A DNA stretch of 64,000 nt, from the NCBI RefSeq assembly GCF_020880995.1, contig NZ_JAJISD010000010.1, forward strand, positions 175,302 through 239,301, written 5' to 3'. The position numbers and the translations under genes are program-made. This stretch comes from Reyranella aquatilis (GTDB lineage: Bacteria; Pseudomonadota; Alphaproteobacteria; Reyranellales; Reyranellaceae). The notes under the pieces are model-generated. The model searched no databases. It worked only from the letters and a program-made list of their open reading frames with translations, and was not told where the DNA came from. This document shows positions 34,222 to 42,714 of this stretch, piece by piece (the first letter of the stretch is position 1; every line of letters begins with the position of its first letter).

Positions 34222-34250
34222 TTGACCCGGCGGCGTTACGTCTCTCATAT
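34222..34250 (+). promoter_or_regulatory. candidate promoter of the cold shock gene
   Basis: TTGACC (34222-34227) and TCATAT (34245-34250) with a 17-base spacer. A start near 34257 would give a leader of about 160 bases before the ATG at 34416, in keeping with the long 5' leaders of cold shock genes. The -10 match is weak. Confidence 0.4.
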
Positions 34251-34415
34251 GCGATCCACGACTTGCGAACTTGGCCATGCTTTGGCAGCCCAGCCCACAG
34301 CGGCCACGGACTTTCCCCCGAGCTTCTACCCAAATTCCCGGTTGTCGAAGGCGGGAGCAGCGAGCGCTCCGCCAGCGCGCATTTGTTTGCTCGTCAAACT
34401 GCCCAGGAGAGAGAA

Positions 34416-34622
34416 ATGGCTACAGGCACGGTCAAGTGGTTCAATGCCACGAAGGGATTCGGGTTCATTCAGCCGAGCGACGGCGGCAAGGACGTGTTCG
34501 TCCATATCAGCGCGGTCGAGCGGTCCGGCTTGAATGGACTGAACGAAGGCCAGAAGATCGGCTATGAAATCGCGACCGAGCGCGGCCGCTCGGCCGCCGT
34601 CAATCTCAAGGCTGCCGACTGA
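34416..34622 (+). CDS. CspA-family cold shock protein
   Basis: 68-residue OB-fold RNA chaperone that melts RNA secondary structure. RNP1 is KGFGFI (13-18) and RNP2 is VFVHI (27-31). The acidic-to-basic layout and length are standard. The ATG at 34416 follows a GGAGAGAG site; upstream residues in the longer frame are not protein-like. About 210 untranslated bases precede it. The GNAT gene starts 3 bases after the stop, so the two are probably co-transcribed. A second, slightly longer paralogue is on the minus strand at 50254. Confidence 0.95.
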   Translation: MATGTVKWFNATKGFGFIQPSDGGKDVFVHISAVERSGLNGLNEGQKIGYEIATERGRSAAVNLKAAD

Positions 34623-34624
34623 TC

Positions 34625-35083
34625 ATGCGAGTGGTTCCCCTCGTCGAACGTCCCGATCTGGCCGAACAGGTTTCGGTTTGGGGCTTCGGCGAGTGGGGAC
34701 ATCTCAACCCCGGCCAGACGCTCGATCGGCGCCGCGCCAAAATCCAGGGCAAGATGAACGTCGATCGCGTCCCGATCGCCTTCGTCGCCCTCGGCGACGA
34801 TGACGGCATCGTCGGCACGGCCTCGCTGATATTCGACGATCTCGATGGCGATCCGCGCAACCCCTGGCTCGCCAGCGTCTATGTTCCGGTGGAGCATCGC
34901 AAGAAGGGCATAGCCTCGGCGCTGGTTCGAACCGTGGAGGATGCGGCGCGGCGCATCGGCTACGACCGTCTCTACCTTTTCACGAGCACTGCCCCCTCGC
35001 TCTACGAAGGGCTGGGCTGGAAGGCGCTTGAGCAGCGCGACTATCGCGGCGAGATTATCCAGGTCATGGAAAAGTCGCTGTGA
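34625..35083 (+). CDS. GNAT-family N-acetyltransferase
   Basis: 152-residue acetyl-CoA-dependent acyltransferase. The A motif is VPVEHRKKGIASALV (Q/RxxGxG/A-type pyrophosphate loop), and the end of the fold is LYLFTSTAPSLYEGLGWKAL. The acceptor (small amine, peptide or antibiotic) is unknown. It starts immediately after the cold shock gene and ends 10 bases before the amidase; the three genes share a strand and may be one transcript. Confidence 0.87.
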   Translation: MRVVPLVERPDLAEQVSVWGFGEWGHLNPGQTLDRRRAKIQGKMNVDRVPIAFVALGDDDGIVGTASLIFDDLDGDPRNPWLASVYVPVEHRKKGIASALVRTVEDAARRIGYDRLYLFTSTAPSLYEGLGWKALEQRDYRGEIIQVMEKSL

Positions 35084-35093
35084 GGAAGCCCGC

Positions 35094-36488
35094 ATGCCAT
35101 CCGACCTGCACTATCTGTCGCTCGACGAGGTCGCGCGCCGCCTGAAGGCGCGCAAGCTGTCGTCCGCCGAACTCACGGGGGCGATGCTGGACCGAATTCG
35201 CGAGATCGATCCTGGGCTCAAGAGCTACGCGACCGTGACCGCCGACCGCGCGTTGGCCGACGCCGGGCGGCTCGATGCCGAAACGGCGGCTGGGCGCTCG
35301 CGCGGTCCGCTGCACGGGGTACCCGTCGCAGTGAAGGACCTTTGCAACACCGAGGGCGTCGCGACCGCCGCCGGCATGGCGATCCATCGCGCCAACGTTC
35401 CGTCCGCGGACGCGACCGTTGTGACGCGCCTCAAAGAGGCGGGGGCCGTGATCCTCGGCAAGCTGCAGATGACCGAGGGCGCTTACGGTGCGCATCACCC
35501 CGCCATCCCCGCGCCGCTCAACCCCTGGAACGCCGCCTATTGGACGGGATCCTCCTCGTCGGGCTCGGGGGCGGCCACGGCGGCCGGACTCTGCTTCGCG
35601 TCCCTGGGGTCCGATACCGGCGGCTCGATCCGCTTCCCCTCGACCATGAACGGGCTGTCGGGCCTCAAGCCGACCTGGGGCCGCGTCAGTCGTGCCGGCG
35701 TCTTTCCGCTCGCCGAGTCGCTGGATCATGTCGGGCCGATGACCCGCAGTGCGCTCGACGCGGCGATCGTGCTGGGCGTTATCGCGGGCGCCGATCCCGC
35801 GGATCCGACGGCCGTCGGCCTGCCGGTGCCGGACTATGCGGCCGGCATCGATGCGGGCGTGCGCGGCAAGCGCATCGGTCTCGCCACCAACATGCATGGA
35901 CTCGATGCGGACGCGCAGCGGGCGCTCGAAGATGCGGTCGCCGCCTTCAGAACAGCGGGTGCTTCCATCGTCGACGTGAAGCTGCCGGCGAACTTCGACC
36001 AGGGGTCTCGCGACTGGGTGCCGTTGTGCGCCGTCGAGGCCGCCGTGGCCCACGAGGGAACATATCCGTCGCGCGCAAGCGAATACGGGCCCGTGCTATC
36101 GGGCCTGCTCGACCAGGGTCTGCGTCTCTCCGCGACGGACCTCGCGAAGATGCAGCTGCGCCGCGCCGCGCTGACCGGCGACCTCAACAAATTGCTGGCG
36201 TCGGTCGACCTGCTGCTGATGCCGGTCATGGGCCGGGCGGTCTGGTCGACCGAGGCCCTGCAGGCCGCGGGACGGGATCCCGAGACGGTCGCGTCCCGGC
36301 TCCGCTATACCGCGCCGTTCGACCTCAGCGGTCATCCCACTCTCACCTTGCCCGGCGGAATGACGGCGGACGGCGTGCCCGTCGGGTTCCAGATCGTCGC
36401 CAGGGCCTTCGAAGAAGAGTCCATTCTCGCGGCGGGACACGCCTATCAGCAGCGGACCGACTGGCATCTGAAGCGCCCGCCGCTCTAG
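35094..36488 (+). CDS. amidase signature-family amidohydrolase
   Basis: 464-residue amidase with the Ser-cisSer-Lys triad: Lys81 in PVAVKD, Ser154 in TGSSSSGSG and nucleophile Ser178 in SDTGGSIRFP; the 24-residue Ser-Ser spacing is as in known amidases. Such enzymes hydrolyse amides, and GatA of the tRNA-dependent amidotransferase belongs to the family, but GatB/GatC are absent here and the C terminus is not GatA-like. Function is therefore a stand-alone amidase of unknown substrate. The ATG at 35094 follows GAGGAAG. Confidence 0.9.
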   Translation: MPSDLHYLSLDEVARRLKARKLSSAELTGAMLDRIREIDPGLKSYATVTADRALADAGRLDAETAAGRSRGPLHGVPVAVKDLCNTEGVATAAGMAIHRANVPSADATVVTRLKEAGAVILGKLQMTEGAYGAHHPAIPAPLNPWNAAYWTGSSSSGSGAATAAGLCFASLGSDTGGSIRFPSTMNGLSGLKPTWGRVSRAGVFPLAESLDHVGPMTRSALDAAIVLGVIAGADPADPTAVGLPVPDYAAGIDAGVRGKRIGLATNMHGLDADAQRALEDAVAAFRTAGASIVDVKLPANFDQGSRDWVPLCAVEAAVAHEGTYPSRASEYGPVLSGLLDQGLRLSATDLAKMQLRRAALTGDLNKLLASVDLLLMPVMGRAVWSTEALQAAGRDPETVASRLRYTAPFDLSGHPTLTLPGGMTADGVPVGFQIVARAFEEESILAAGHAYQQRTDWHLKRPPL

Positions 36489-36531
36489 AACCGGCGTCCG
36501 CAGGCGTCAGGGGAGAGCGTGGACGCTGAAT

Positions 36532-36552
36532 CGTCACTCATTTATAGTGACG
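36532..36552. promoter_or_regulatory. perfect inverted repeat before the adenylate cyclase operon
   Basis: CGTCACT-CATTTAT-AGTGACG, seven-base arms around an AT-rich heptamer, 33 bases before the cyclase ATG. There is no T run after it on either strand, so a protein-binding operator is more likely than a terminator. It does not match the CRP consensus orientation. Confidence 0.5.
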
Positions 36553-36585
36553 CGACCGCCCTCCAGGACGTTTCCCGCCGCGCAA

Positions 36586-38700
36586 ATGCCAAGCCTCTTC
36601 GCGAAAAACATGCGGCTGCGTCCAAGCATCCTCACGATGTTTGTGCTGCTGACGGTGCCGGTCTTCTTCGCGATCGTCGCCGTCAACTTCGTGTCGAACG
36701 AGAAGATCGCGCGCGACAATGCCGACGAACTGGTCCGCCGCTTCAGCGTCGATGCGATGGAGAACATCCAGTACCTGTTCGATCCGATCAAATCCCTGGT
36801 TCGCAGCGCCGCTGCGGTGGGCGGCGAGGAGCCCGATTTCTACGAAAGCAACCGGTCGCTGAAGTATCTGTTCAGCATCCTGCAGCACAGCGACCGAATC
36901 ATCAGCGTGTATGTCGGCCTGACCGACGGCGTTTTCCGGCAGGCCCGTCAGATCGACCCCACAGTCGAGATCCAGGGCAAGCTGCCGCCCGTCGGCACCG
37001 TCTATGCCGACCGCTGGATCACGCCGCAGCGCGGCTCGTCGCCGATCGACCACTACCTGTTCCTCGACAAGGACCAGAAGGAACTGGGCAGTTCGGAGCA
37101 GACGACGTCCTACGACCCGCGTTCGCGCCTCTGGTATCGAACCGCGCAGCAGACCGGCGAACTGTCGGTGAGCGACGTCGATGTCTTTGCGACCCTGGGT
37201 CTCGTGGGATTCACCGTGGGCGCGCCGTTCTACGTGGATGGCGCGTTGCGCGGTGTCGCCGCGGCCGACATCACGCTCGACGGGCTCTCCACCTATCTCG
37301 CCGAGCGCAAGATCAGCCCGGGAACCCTGTCCTACATTCTCGACCATCAGGGGCGGGTCATCGCAAATTCCGAGCGGCTGAAGACCTACGCCACCCAGAA
37401 CGGCCGGGTCGAACTGCAGCACATCGCCTCGATCGGACACGAACTGCCGGCCATCGCCTTCGGCAACCGGCCGCGCGAAACCGACAGGATGTTTTCCTTC
37501 AAGCACGCCGGTCAGGACTATGTTGCGAGCCTGACGACGATGCCGGCGGCGTTCGGCAAGAAGTGGCAGCTTTTCGTCATCACGCCGCTGTCCGACTTCA
37601 CCAGCGCCTTCGACGAGCAGAACAGGCGGCTGGCCCTGTTCGGGGTGATCGCCATCCTGCTGCAGGTCTGCATCATCTACTTCCTGTCGAGCGTCATCTC
37701 CTCGCCGCTGGAGAAACTGGCGCTCAAGGTGACGAAGATCCAGGATCTCGGGAGCGACAATCTTCCGCCGCTGCAGTCGCCGATCCGGGAGGTCGCCGTC
37801 CTGTCCAAGGCGATCGAGACGCTCGACGCGGCTGTGAAGTCTTTCGCCGCGTTCGTACCCGTTGGCCTCGTGCGCGAGCTCCTCGATTCCGACCAGAAGC
37901 TGGAGCTGGGCGGCCACAGCCGCTTCCTCACGATCTTCTTCTCCGACCTCGAGGCCTTCTCGACCCTGTCGGAGGAGGTGCCGTCGCAGGAGCTGCTGCT
38001 GCGGGTCTCGGCCTATCTTTCTGTCGTGACGCGCGCGGTGAACGAGGAACACGGCACGATCGACAAGTTCATCGGCGACGGGGTCATGGCCTTCTGGGGC
38101 GCGCCGGCGCTGCTCGACGACCATGCGCGGAAAGCCTGCTTCGCCGCGCTGCGCATCCGCGAGGGCATGAAAGCGCTGAACGCGGGGTGGGAAGCCCAGG
38201 GGACCAAGCCGCTGAAGATACGCGTCGGCATCCACAGCGATGCCGTGCTCGTCGGCAACATCGGCTCCAAGGAACGCATGAGCTACACCGTCATGGGCGA
38301 CGGCGTGAACATCGCGGCGCGCCTCGAGGGCGTGAACAAGGAATACGGCACGCGGATCTGCATCAGCCACGCCGTGTTCAAGGAAGCCGGCGAGAAACTG
38401 TGCGTTCGGCCGATCGACGACGTCACGGTGAAGGGCCGCCGCTCCAGGATCCCGATCTACGAACTGGTCGGCGCCTATGGAATGGGTCCGGAGTTCGAGC
38501 CGGACGAGGCGACGCTGCGGCTCTGCCAACTCACCCGCACGGCCTATTCGGCGATGGTCGCGGAGGACTTCGCGCTCGCCCTGACGCTCTATCAGGCGAT
38601 CGCTGCGGAGTATCCCGACGATCCGGTCGTGTACGAGATGGTGAAGCGCCTCTCCGCCGTCGATCCGGCGCGCTTGGTGCCGTTGCAGATGTCGCGCTGA
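36586..38700 (+). CDS. Cache-domain class III adenylate cyclase
   Basis: 704-residue membrane receptor cyclase. A first helix (about 15-33) and a second (about 345-365) flank a periplasmic region resembling a double Cache domain (FRQARQIDP, YDPRSRLWY, VGAPFYVDGALRGVAAADI). A short HAMP-like linker leads to the catalytic domain. Metal-binding Asp454 and Asp498, adenine-selecting Lys494 and Asp572, and transition-state Asn575 and Arg579 are all present, so ATP-specific cAMP synthesis is predicted. The ATG at 36586 is chosen; a GTG at 36547 lies inside the inverted repeat. Three genes follow with gaps or overlaps of a few bases. Confidence 0.93.
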   Translation: MPSLFAKNMRLRPSILTMFVLLTVPVFFAIVAVNFVSNEKIARDNADELVRRFSVDAMENIQYLFDPIKSLVRSAAAVGGEEPDFYESNRSLKYLFSILQHSDRIISVYVGLTDGVFRQARQIDPTVEIQGKLPPVGTVYADRWITPQRGSSPIDHYLFLDKDQKELGSSEQTTSYDPRSRLWYRTAQQTGELSVSDVDVFATLGLVGFTVGAPFYVDGALRGVAAADITLDGLSTYLAERKISPGTLSYILDHQGRVIANSERLKTYATQNGRVELQHIASIGHELPAIAFGNRPRETDRMFSFKHAGQDYVASLTTMPAAFGKKWQLFVITPLSDFTSAFDEQNRRLALFGVIAILLQVCIIYFLSSVISSPLEKLALKVTKIQDLGSDNLPPLQSPIREVAVLSKAIETLDAAVKSFAAFVPVGLVRELLDSDQKLELGGHSRFLTIFFSDLEAFSTLSEEVPSQELLLRVSAYLSVVTRAVNEEHGTIDKFIGDGVMAFWGAPALLDDHARKACFAALRIREGMKALNAGWEAQGTKPLKIRVGIHSDAVLVGNIGSKERMSYTVMGDGVNIAARLEGVNKEYGTRICISHAVFKEAGEKLCVRPIDDVTVKGRRSRIPIYELVGAYGMGPEFEPDEATLRLCQLTRTAYSAMVAEDFALALTLYQAIAAEYPDDPVVYEMVKRLSAVDPARLVPLQMSR

Positions 38701-38703
38701 TCG

Positions 38704-39399
38704 ATGCTGCGCGTCCGTAAGCCTTCTCCGGCCGTCACGGCGCTGCGGCCGAGCGAGTACACGGCGGCGCTGGTCCAGGCGATCCGCTCCGAGCCGTCGC
38801 GGGTTCGTGGCGCCCGGGTGCTGGAGATCGGGTGCGGCAGCGGCGTCGTGCTGGCCGTGCTGGGCGATCTCGGCGCGGTCTCTCTCTGCGGCGTCGACAT
38901 CGAGGCGGACGCGATTGCGACGGGCCGGTCGCTGCTCTGCGAACTCGGCCACCAGGCCGAGATCCACCAGGGCGATATGTGGCAGCCGGTCGCCGGCCGG
39001 CGCTTCGACCTCGTCGTCGCAAATCTCCCGCACTTTCCGATGGATCATTTCGAGGTGGCCGGGCGGCTCTCGACGTGGAGTTCCGGCGGCATCGACGGCC
39101 GCGAGCTGCTCGATCCGTTCCTCGAGGAGCTGGCGGAACACATCACCGCCGGCGGACGCGCCCTGATCACCCACAACGCATTCGTGGACGTCGAGCGGTC
39201 GCGCCGCATCCTTCGCCGGCACGCGCTCGCGATGCATATCGTGAGGACCGTGCTGGTCCATGTCGCCAAGGAGAAGATCGATCTGATGACGCCCTCGATC
39301 CTCGCGGCGGAAGAGGGACGATCGATCCATCGCTACGGTCCGCATGTCTTCGCGGACATGCACATCGTCGAGATCGCCGCGGCCGGAGCCCACGGATGA
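38704..39399 (+). CDS. class I SAM-dependent methyltransferase, HemK/PrmC-like
   Basis: 231-residue methyltransferase with motif I EIGCGSG at 41-47, the acidic GVDIE after strand 2, and NLPHFP (107-112) where HemK/RsmC-like N-methyltransferases have NPPY/NPPF. The change of the second Pro-Tyr to Pro-His makes a glutamine or nucleobase target possible but not certain. It begins three bases after the cyclase stop and ends in an ATGA overlap with the binding-protein/permease gene, so it belongs to that operon. Its link to the transport or cAMP function is not obvious. Confidence 0.82.
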   Translation: MLRVRKPSPAVTALRPSEYTAALVQAIRSEPSRVRGARVLEIGCGSGVVLAVLGDLGAVSLCGVDIEADAIATGRSLLCELGHQAEIHQGDMWQPVAGRRFDLVVANLPHFPMDHFEVAGRLSTWSSGGIDGRELLDPFLEELAEHITAGGRALITHNAFVDVERSRRILRRHALAMHIVRTVLVHVAKEKIDLMTPSILAAEEGRSIHRYGPHVFADMHIVEIAAAGAHG

Positions 39400-41069
39400 T
39401 TTTCCTGCGGCGCATCGTGATCTCTGCCCTGGCGTCGCTCCTGGCCCTCGCCACCCTGCCGTCGCACGCCGAAACGCCCGATGCGGCGCTGGTGAAGCTG
39501 CTCGACGAGGCGAAGGCGGCCGCCGCCGTACCGGGGGCGTGCGCGCAGCCCGGCCTCGACCGGCTGGTCCGCATCTTCTGCGAGGGCAAGATCCGCGTTG
39601 GCGTCCGCGAATACTATCCCCTGTTCGGCACGCGCGAGGGCTGCGTCCGCTCGGGATACGACGTCGATGTCGCCCGTCGGCTGGCAAAGCATCTCGGTGT
39701 CGAGCCGGTCTTCACGCGCGTCAACGCCGCGACGCGCATCCCGCTGCTCGCCGACGACAAGATCGACCTCACCATCGCCACCATGGGCCACAACGCCCAG
39801 CGCGACGGCCAGGTGCGGTTCATCCGACCGCACTATTTCCAGTCCGAGACGATCATCGTCGGACCGAAGGGTCTCACGATCAGGGACTGGCCCGACGTTG
39901 CCAGCCGCACCATCTGCGTCACCGTCGGCAACGGCTCAAACGCCCAGATCGTCTCGCACAATGCCCGCCTGATGCTGTTCGACGAGGCGGGCGTACTGCC
40001 GGACAAGCTGCGCGACGAGACCTGCACCCTGGCCGCCCAGGACGACAGCTTCTTCGACTACTATTTCACCGATCCCGCCTTCGCCGGCAGCTACGACCGG
40101 AAGTTCGGCTTCGCGCAGCTCCCCTGGGGCATGGCGGTGGCTCTGGCCGGCAGCGACAAACTCGCCCGGGCGCTCGATCTCACCAGCCAGATCTTCCATC
40201 GCGACGGGGTCTTCCTCGACATCGCGAAGGAGAACCGCATCGGCCTCGGCTTTCTCGAGCGCCAGCGCGCAGTGTGGAACCGGCCGGAGTGCAACACAGC
40301 CACGGGCGCCGAAAACCCGGCCTGCGTGCTGCCGCCGCTCAGCGCCGTTCTGGAGCCGACGCCGATCGCGGCGCAGGTGGCGGCCTTCGAAGGCTGGATC
40401 GAGAAGCATACGGGCATCGCCCTGCAGCTGCCGATGTTCAAGACCATGCCGGCCTGGTTGCTGTTCAAGGCGGGTATCGTCAATTCACTGATCCTCGTGG
40501 CCGGCGCGCTTGTGGCGACACTGCTGTTCTCGCTCGTACTGGGCGCGATGCAGAGCTCGCGTTCGTTCCTGCTGCGCTGGCCGGCACGAGCGCTTACCGT
40601 CGTGCTGCAATCCTCGCCGGTCGTGCTGACCCTCGTCATCTCCGCGGCCGTGGCCCTGGCGCTGTTTCCCTATTCGTCGGCCGTCGCCATCGGCGCGGCG
40701 ATTGTGGCGCTGGGCCTGATGAACGGAGCCAATGCGGGCCAGGCGATCGCCGAGGCGATGCACACGCTTCGGACCGAACGCGGCGGGCCCGCGGTACCGA
40801 CCGCGGACCTGTACGGCCGCGCGGTCAGCCGCTCGGCGACCCAGATCGTGTCGTTCCTGATCAACGCCGCCAAGGGCACGCCGATCGCCAGCTTCATCGG
40901 GGCGCCGGAACTGCTGAGCGCACTCACCGACATCACCTCCTTCGCGAGTGGCCGGGCGAGTACCTATTCGCTGTTGCTCGTCTTCTATGTCTGCGTGGTC
41001 ATCGTCGTCGTCTGGCTGTGCGGCAAGCTGCGGATATGGCTGGAGCGCCGGCAGGTGGTGTCGGCATGA
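39396..41069 (+). CDS. amino-acid ABC transporter binding protein fused to permease
   Basis: 557-residue fusion. A signal peptide (residues 1-25) is followed by a type-3 periplasmic solute-binding domain (about 65-330; GKIRVGVREYYPLFG and DLTIATMGHN match the amino-acid-binding fold), then a HisM/GlnP-like permease domain (about 365-550) with the ATPase-contact loop around KGTPIASFIGAPELL. Binding protein and permease fused in one chain is known for some glutamine/histidine transporters. Its start overlaps the methyltransferase stop (ATGA), and its stop overlaps the next permease (ATGA). No ATP-binding subunit is encoded nearby. Confidence 0.88.
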   Translation: MIFLRRIVISALASLLALATLPSHAETPDAALVKLLDEAKAAAAVPGACAQPGLDRLVRIFCEGKIRVGVREYYPLFGTREGCVRSGYDVDVARRLAKHLGVEPVFTRVNAATRIPLLADDKIDLTIATMGHNAQRDGQVRFIRPHYFQSETIIVGPKGLTIRDWPDVASRTICVTVGNGSNAQIVSHNARLMLFDEAGVLPDKLRDETCTLAAQDDSFFDYYFTDPAFAGSYDRKFGFAQLPWGMAVALAGSDKLARALDLTSQIFHRDGVFLDIAKENRIGLGFLERQRAVWNRPECNTATGAENPACVLPPLSAVLEPTPIAAQVAAFEGWIEKHTGIALQLPMFKTMPAWLLFKAGIVNSLILVAGALVATLLFSLVLGAMQSSRSFLLRWPARALTVVLQSSPVVLTLVISAAVALALFPYSSAVAIGAAIVALGLMNGANAGQAIAEAMHTLRTERGGPAVPTADLYGRAVSRSATQIVSFLINAAKGTPIASFIGAPELLSALTDITSFASGRASTYSLLLVFYVCVVIVVVWLCGKLRIWLERRQVVSA

Positions 41070-41689
41070 GCCGGATATCGCCCGATTTCGTGCCGCAGCT
41101 CCTCGCCGGCATGGTGGTGAACTTCGAGATCGCCGCCATTGCGTTGCTGGTCGGCCTCGCTGTCGGCGGGCTGCTCACCTGGATGAAGCTGGCGGGCGGC
41201 GCGTCGGGCGCGTTCGCCACGGCGGTCATCGGACTGATGCGGGCCGCGCCCACCTTCGTCGTCATGTTCTTCCTGCTGAACATCATCCCGTCGGACGCGA
41301 CCCTGTTCGGCGTCAACGTGGCGCCGTCCGGCATCATGACCGTCGCGCTGTCGTTGGTGCCCTATGCCGCCGCCTATGTCGCCGACAATGGCGGCGAGGC
41401 ACTGCGCCAGTTGCGCGACGGCTCGCCGCTCGGCGCCCTGCTGTTCCTGCCCAACGTCACGCGTGCCTTCTTCGTGCTGGTCATGTCGTCGAGCGCCGGG
41501 GCGGCCATCGGCGTGCCGGAGGGGATTGCCGTCATCCTGCGCGAAGCGGAGCTCATGCCGACGCTGGGCGACAAGATGGTCCTGTTCGCCATCGGCATCC
41601 TGTGCTTCGGCATCACCCTTCAGGCCGGCTTTGCGCTGATGCGCCTGCTGCAGCGCTATCTGGGACGCCTCGCGTTGCGGGCCCGCTAG
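41066..41689 (+). CDS. amino-acid ABC transporter permease
   Basis: 207-residue inner-membrane permease of the HisMQ/GlnP type with about five helices. The EAA-like loop is the stretch around AAIGVPEGIAVILREAELM. It starts in an ATGA overlap with the binding-protein/permease fusion and should pair with that permease domain as a heterodimer. The gene ends the cyclase operon; a Bug-type binding protein with its own ribosome site follows 37 bases later. The ATPase partner must be encoded elsewhere, if it exists. Confidence 0.88.
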   Translation: MSRISPDFVPQLLAGMVVNFEIAAIALLVGLAVGGLLTWMKLAGGASGAFATAVIGLMRAAPTFVVMFFLLNIIPSDATLFGVNVAPSGIMTVALSLVPYAAAYVADNGGEALRQLRDGSPLGALLFLPNVTRAFFVLVMSSSAGAAIGVPEGIAVILREAELMPTLGDKMVLFAIGILCFGITLQAGFALMRLLQRYLGRLALRAR

Positions 41690-41726
41690 GGTGTAGGCTC
41701 CGCCGCAAGACTTGCGGAGGAAACGA

Positions 41727-42710
41727 ATGAAGCTTTCACGTCGGCGCACTCTGGGCGCAGCGGCCGCTCTGGCTCTCGCTCCGGCCCTCGTGCCTGCCCA
41801 CGCGCGGGCTCAGGCCTATCCGTCCAAGCCGATCCGCCTGATCGTTCCCTATTCGGCCGGTGGCGGCGCCGACACCACCGCGCGGCTGATTGCGCCCAGG
41901 CTGCAGGAGGCGCTCGGCCAGACGATCGTCATCGAAAACAAGCCCGGCGCCGGTGGCATGATCGGCGACGAGATCGTGGCCAAAGCCGCTCCCGACGGCC
42001 ACACGCTGCTGATCGGCGCTTTTGCCCATGCGGTGAACCCGTCGCTGTTTCCAAAGATGCCGTTCCGTACGCCGGAGGACTTCGCGCCCGTCTCGCTGCT
42101 GGTCACGGTGCCGGAACTGATGGTGATCACACCGTCTCATCCGGCGAAGACCGTTGCCGAGCTGGTGGCGCTGGCGAAGGCGCAGCCGGGCAAGCTCTCC
42201 TATGCGTCGTCGGGCAACGGCAGCGCGCAGCATCTCGCGGCCGAACTCTTCAAGATGCGAACCGGCACCGACATCCAGCACGTACCCTACAAGGGCGGCG
42301 CGCTGGCGGTGGCCGACGTCGCGGCCGGGCATGTTCCCTTCTATTTCGGGAACATGAGCGCGGCCCTGCCGCAGGCGCGCGGCGGCCGGGTGCGTCCGCT
42401 CGCGGTCACGAGCGCGGCGCGGTCGCCGGCGGCGCCGGACGTCCCCACGCTGACCGAAGCCGGGGTGCCCGATTGCGAGATTTCCGAATGGAACGCGCTG
42501 ATCGCGCCTGCCGGCACACCGCCTGCCGTGATCGTGCGCCTGCACGCGGAGGTCGCCAAGATCATGCGCACCGAGGAGATGAAGGCGAAGTTCGCCGATC
42601 TCGGGGCCGACGCGATCGGCTCGACTCCCGACGAGCTTGCCGCCTTCCTGCGCTCGGAAATGAAGAAGTGGGCCGAGGTCGTGAAGGCCGCCAACATCAA
42701 GGTCGAGTAG
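41727..42710 (+). CDS. tripartite tricarboxylate transporter (Bug-type) substrate-binding protein
   Basis: 327-residue periplasmic binding protein. The N terminus has an RRR motif and Ala-rich core (Tat-like signal, cleaved near AHARAQ). The mature start YPSKPIRLIVPYSAGGGADTT, followed by VIENKPGAGG and GSAQHLAAELF, is diagnostic for the Bug/TctC family, which binds carboxylates and other small metabolites. No TctA/TctB membrane subunits are near, as usual for orphan Bug proteins. GGAGG lies six bases before the ATG. The SDR gene follows 4 bases after its stop, so binding and oxidation of a related ligand are possible. Confidence 0.93.
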   Translation: MKLSRRRTLGAAAALALAPALVPAHARAQAYPSKPIRLIVPYSAGGGADTTARLIAPRLQEALGQTIVIENKPGAGGMIGDEIVAKAAPDGHTLLIGAFAHAVNPSLFPKMPFRTPEDFAPVSLLVTVPELMVITPSHPAKTVAELVALAKAQPGKLSYASSGNGSAQHLAAELFKMRTGTDIQHVPYKGGALAVADVAAGHVPFYFGNMSAALPQARGGRVRPLAVTSAARSPAAPDVPTLTEAGVPDCEISEWNALIAPAGTPPAVIVRLHAEVAKIMRTEEMKAKFADLGADAIGSTPDELAAFLRSEMKKWAEVVKAANIKVE

Positions 42711-42714
42711 GTCG

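Noticed and set aside
36532..36552. CRP/FNR-type binding site at the cyclase operon
   Set aside because: The half-sites read TCACT...AGTGA, opposite in order to the TGTGA-N6-TCACA consensus, so the repeat is reported only as an unidentified operator or hairpin.
36538..39687. 1049-codon minus-strand frame opposite the adenylate cyclase and methyltransferase
   Set aside because: It has no signature motif, and the plus-strand genes have all catalytic residues and tight operon spacing.
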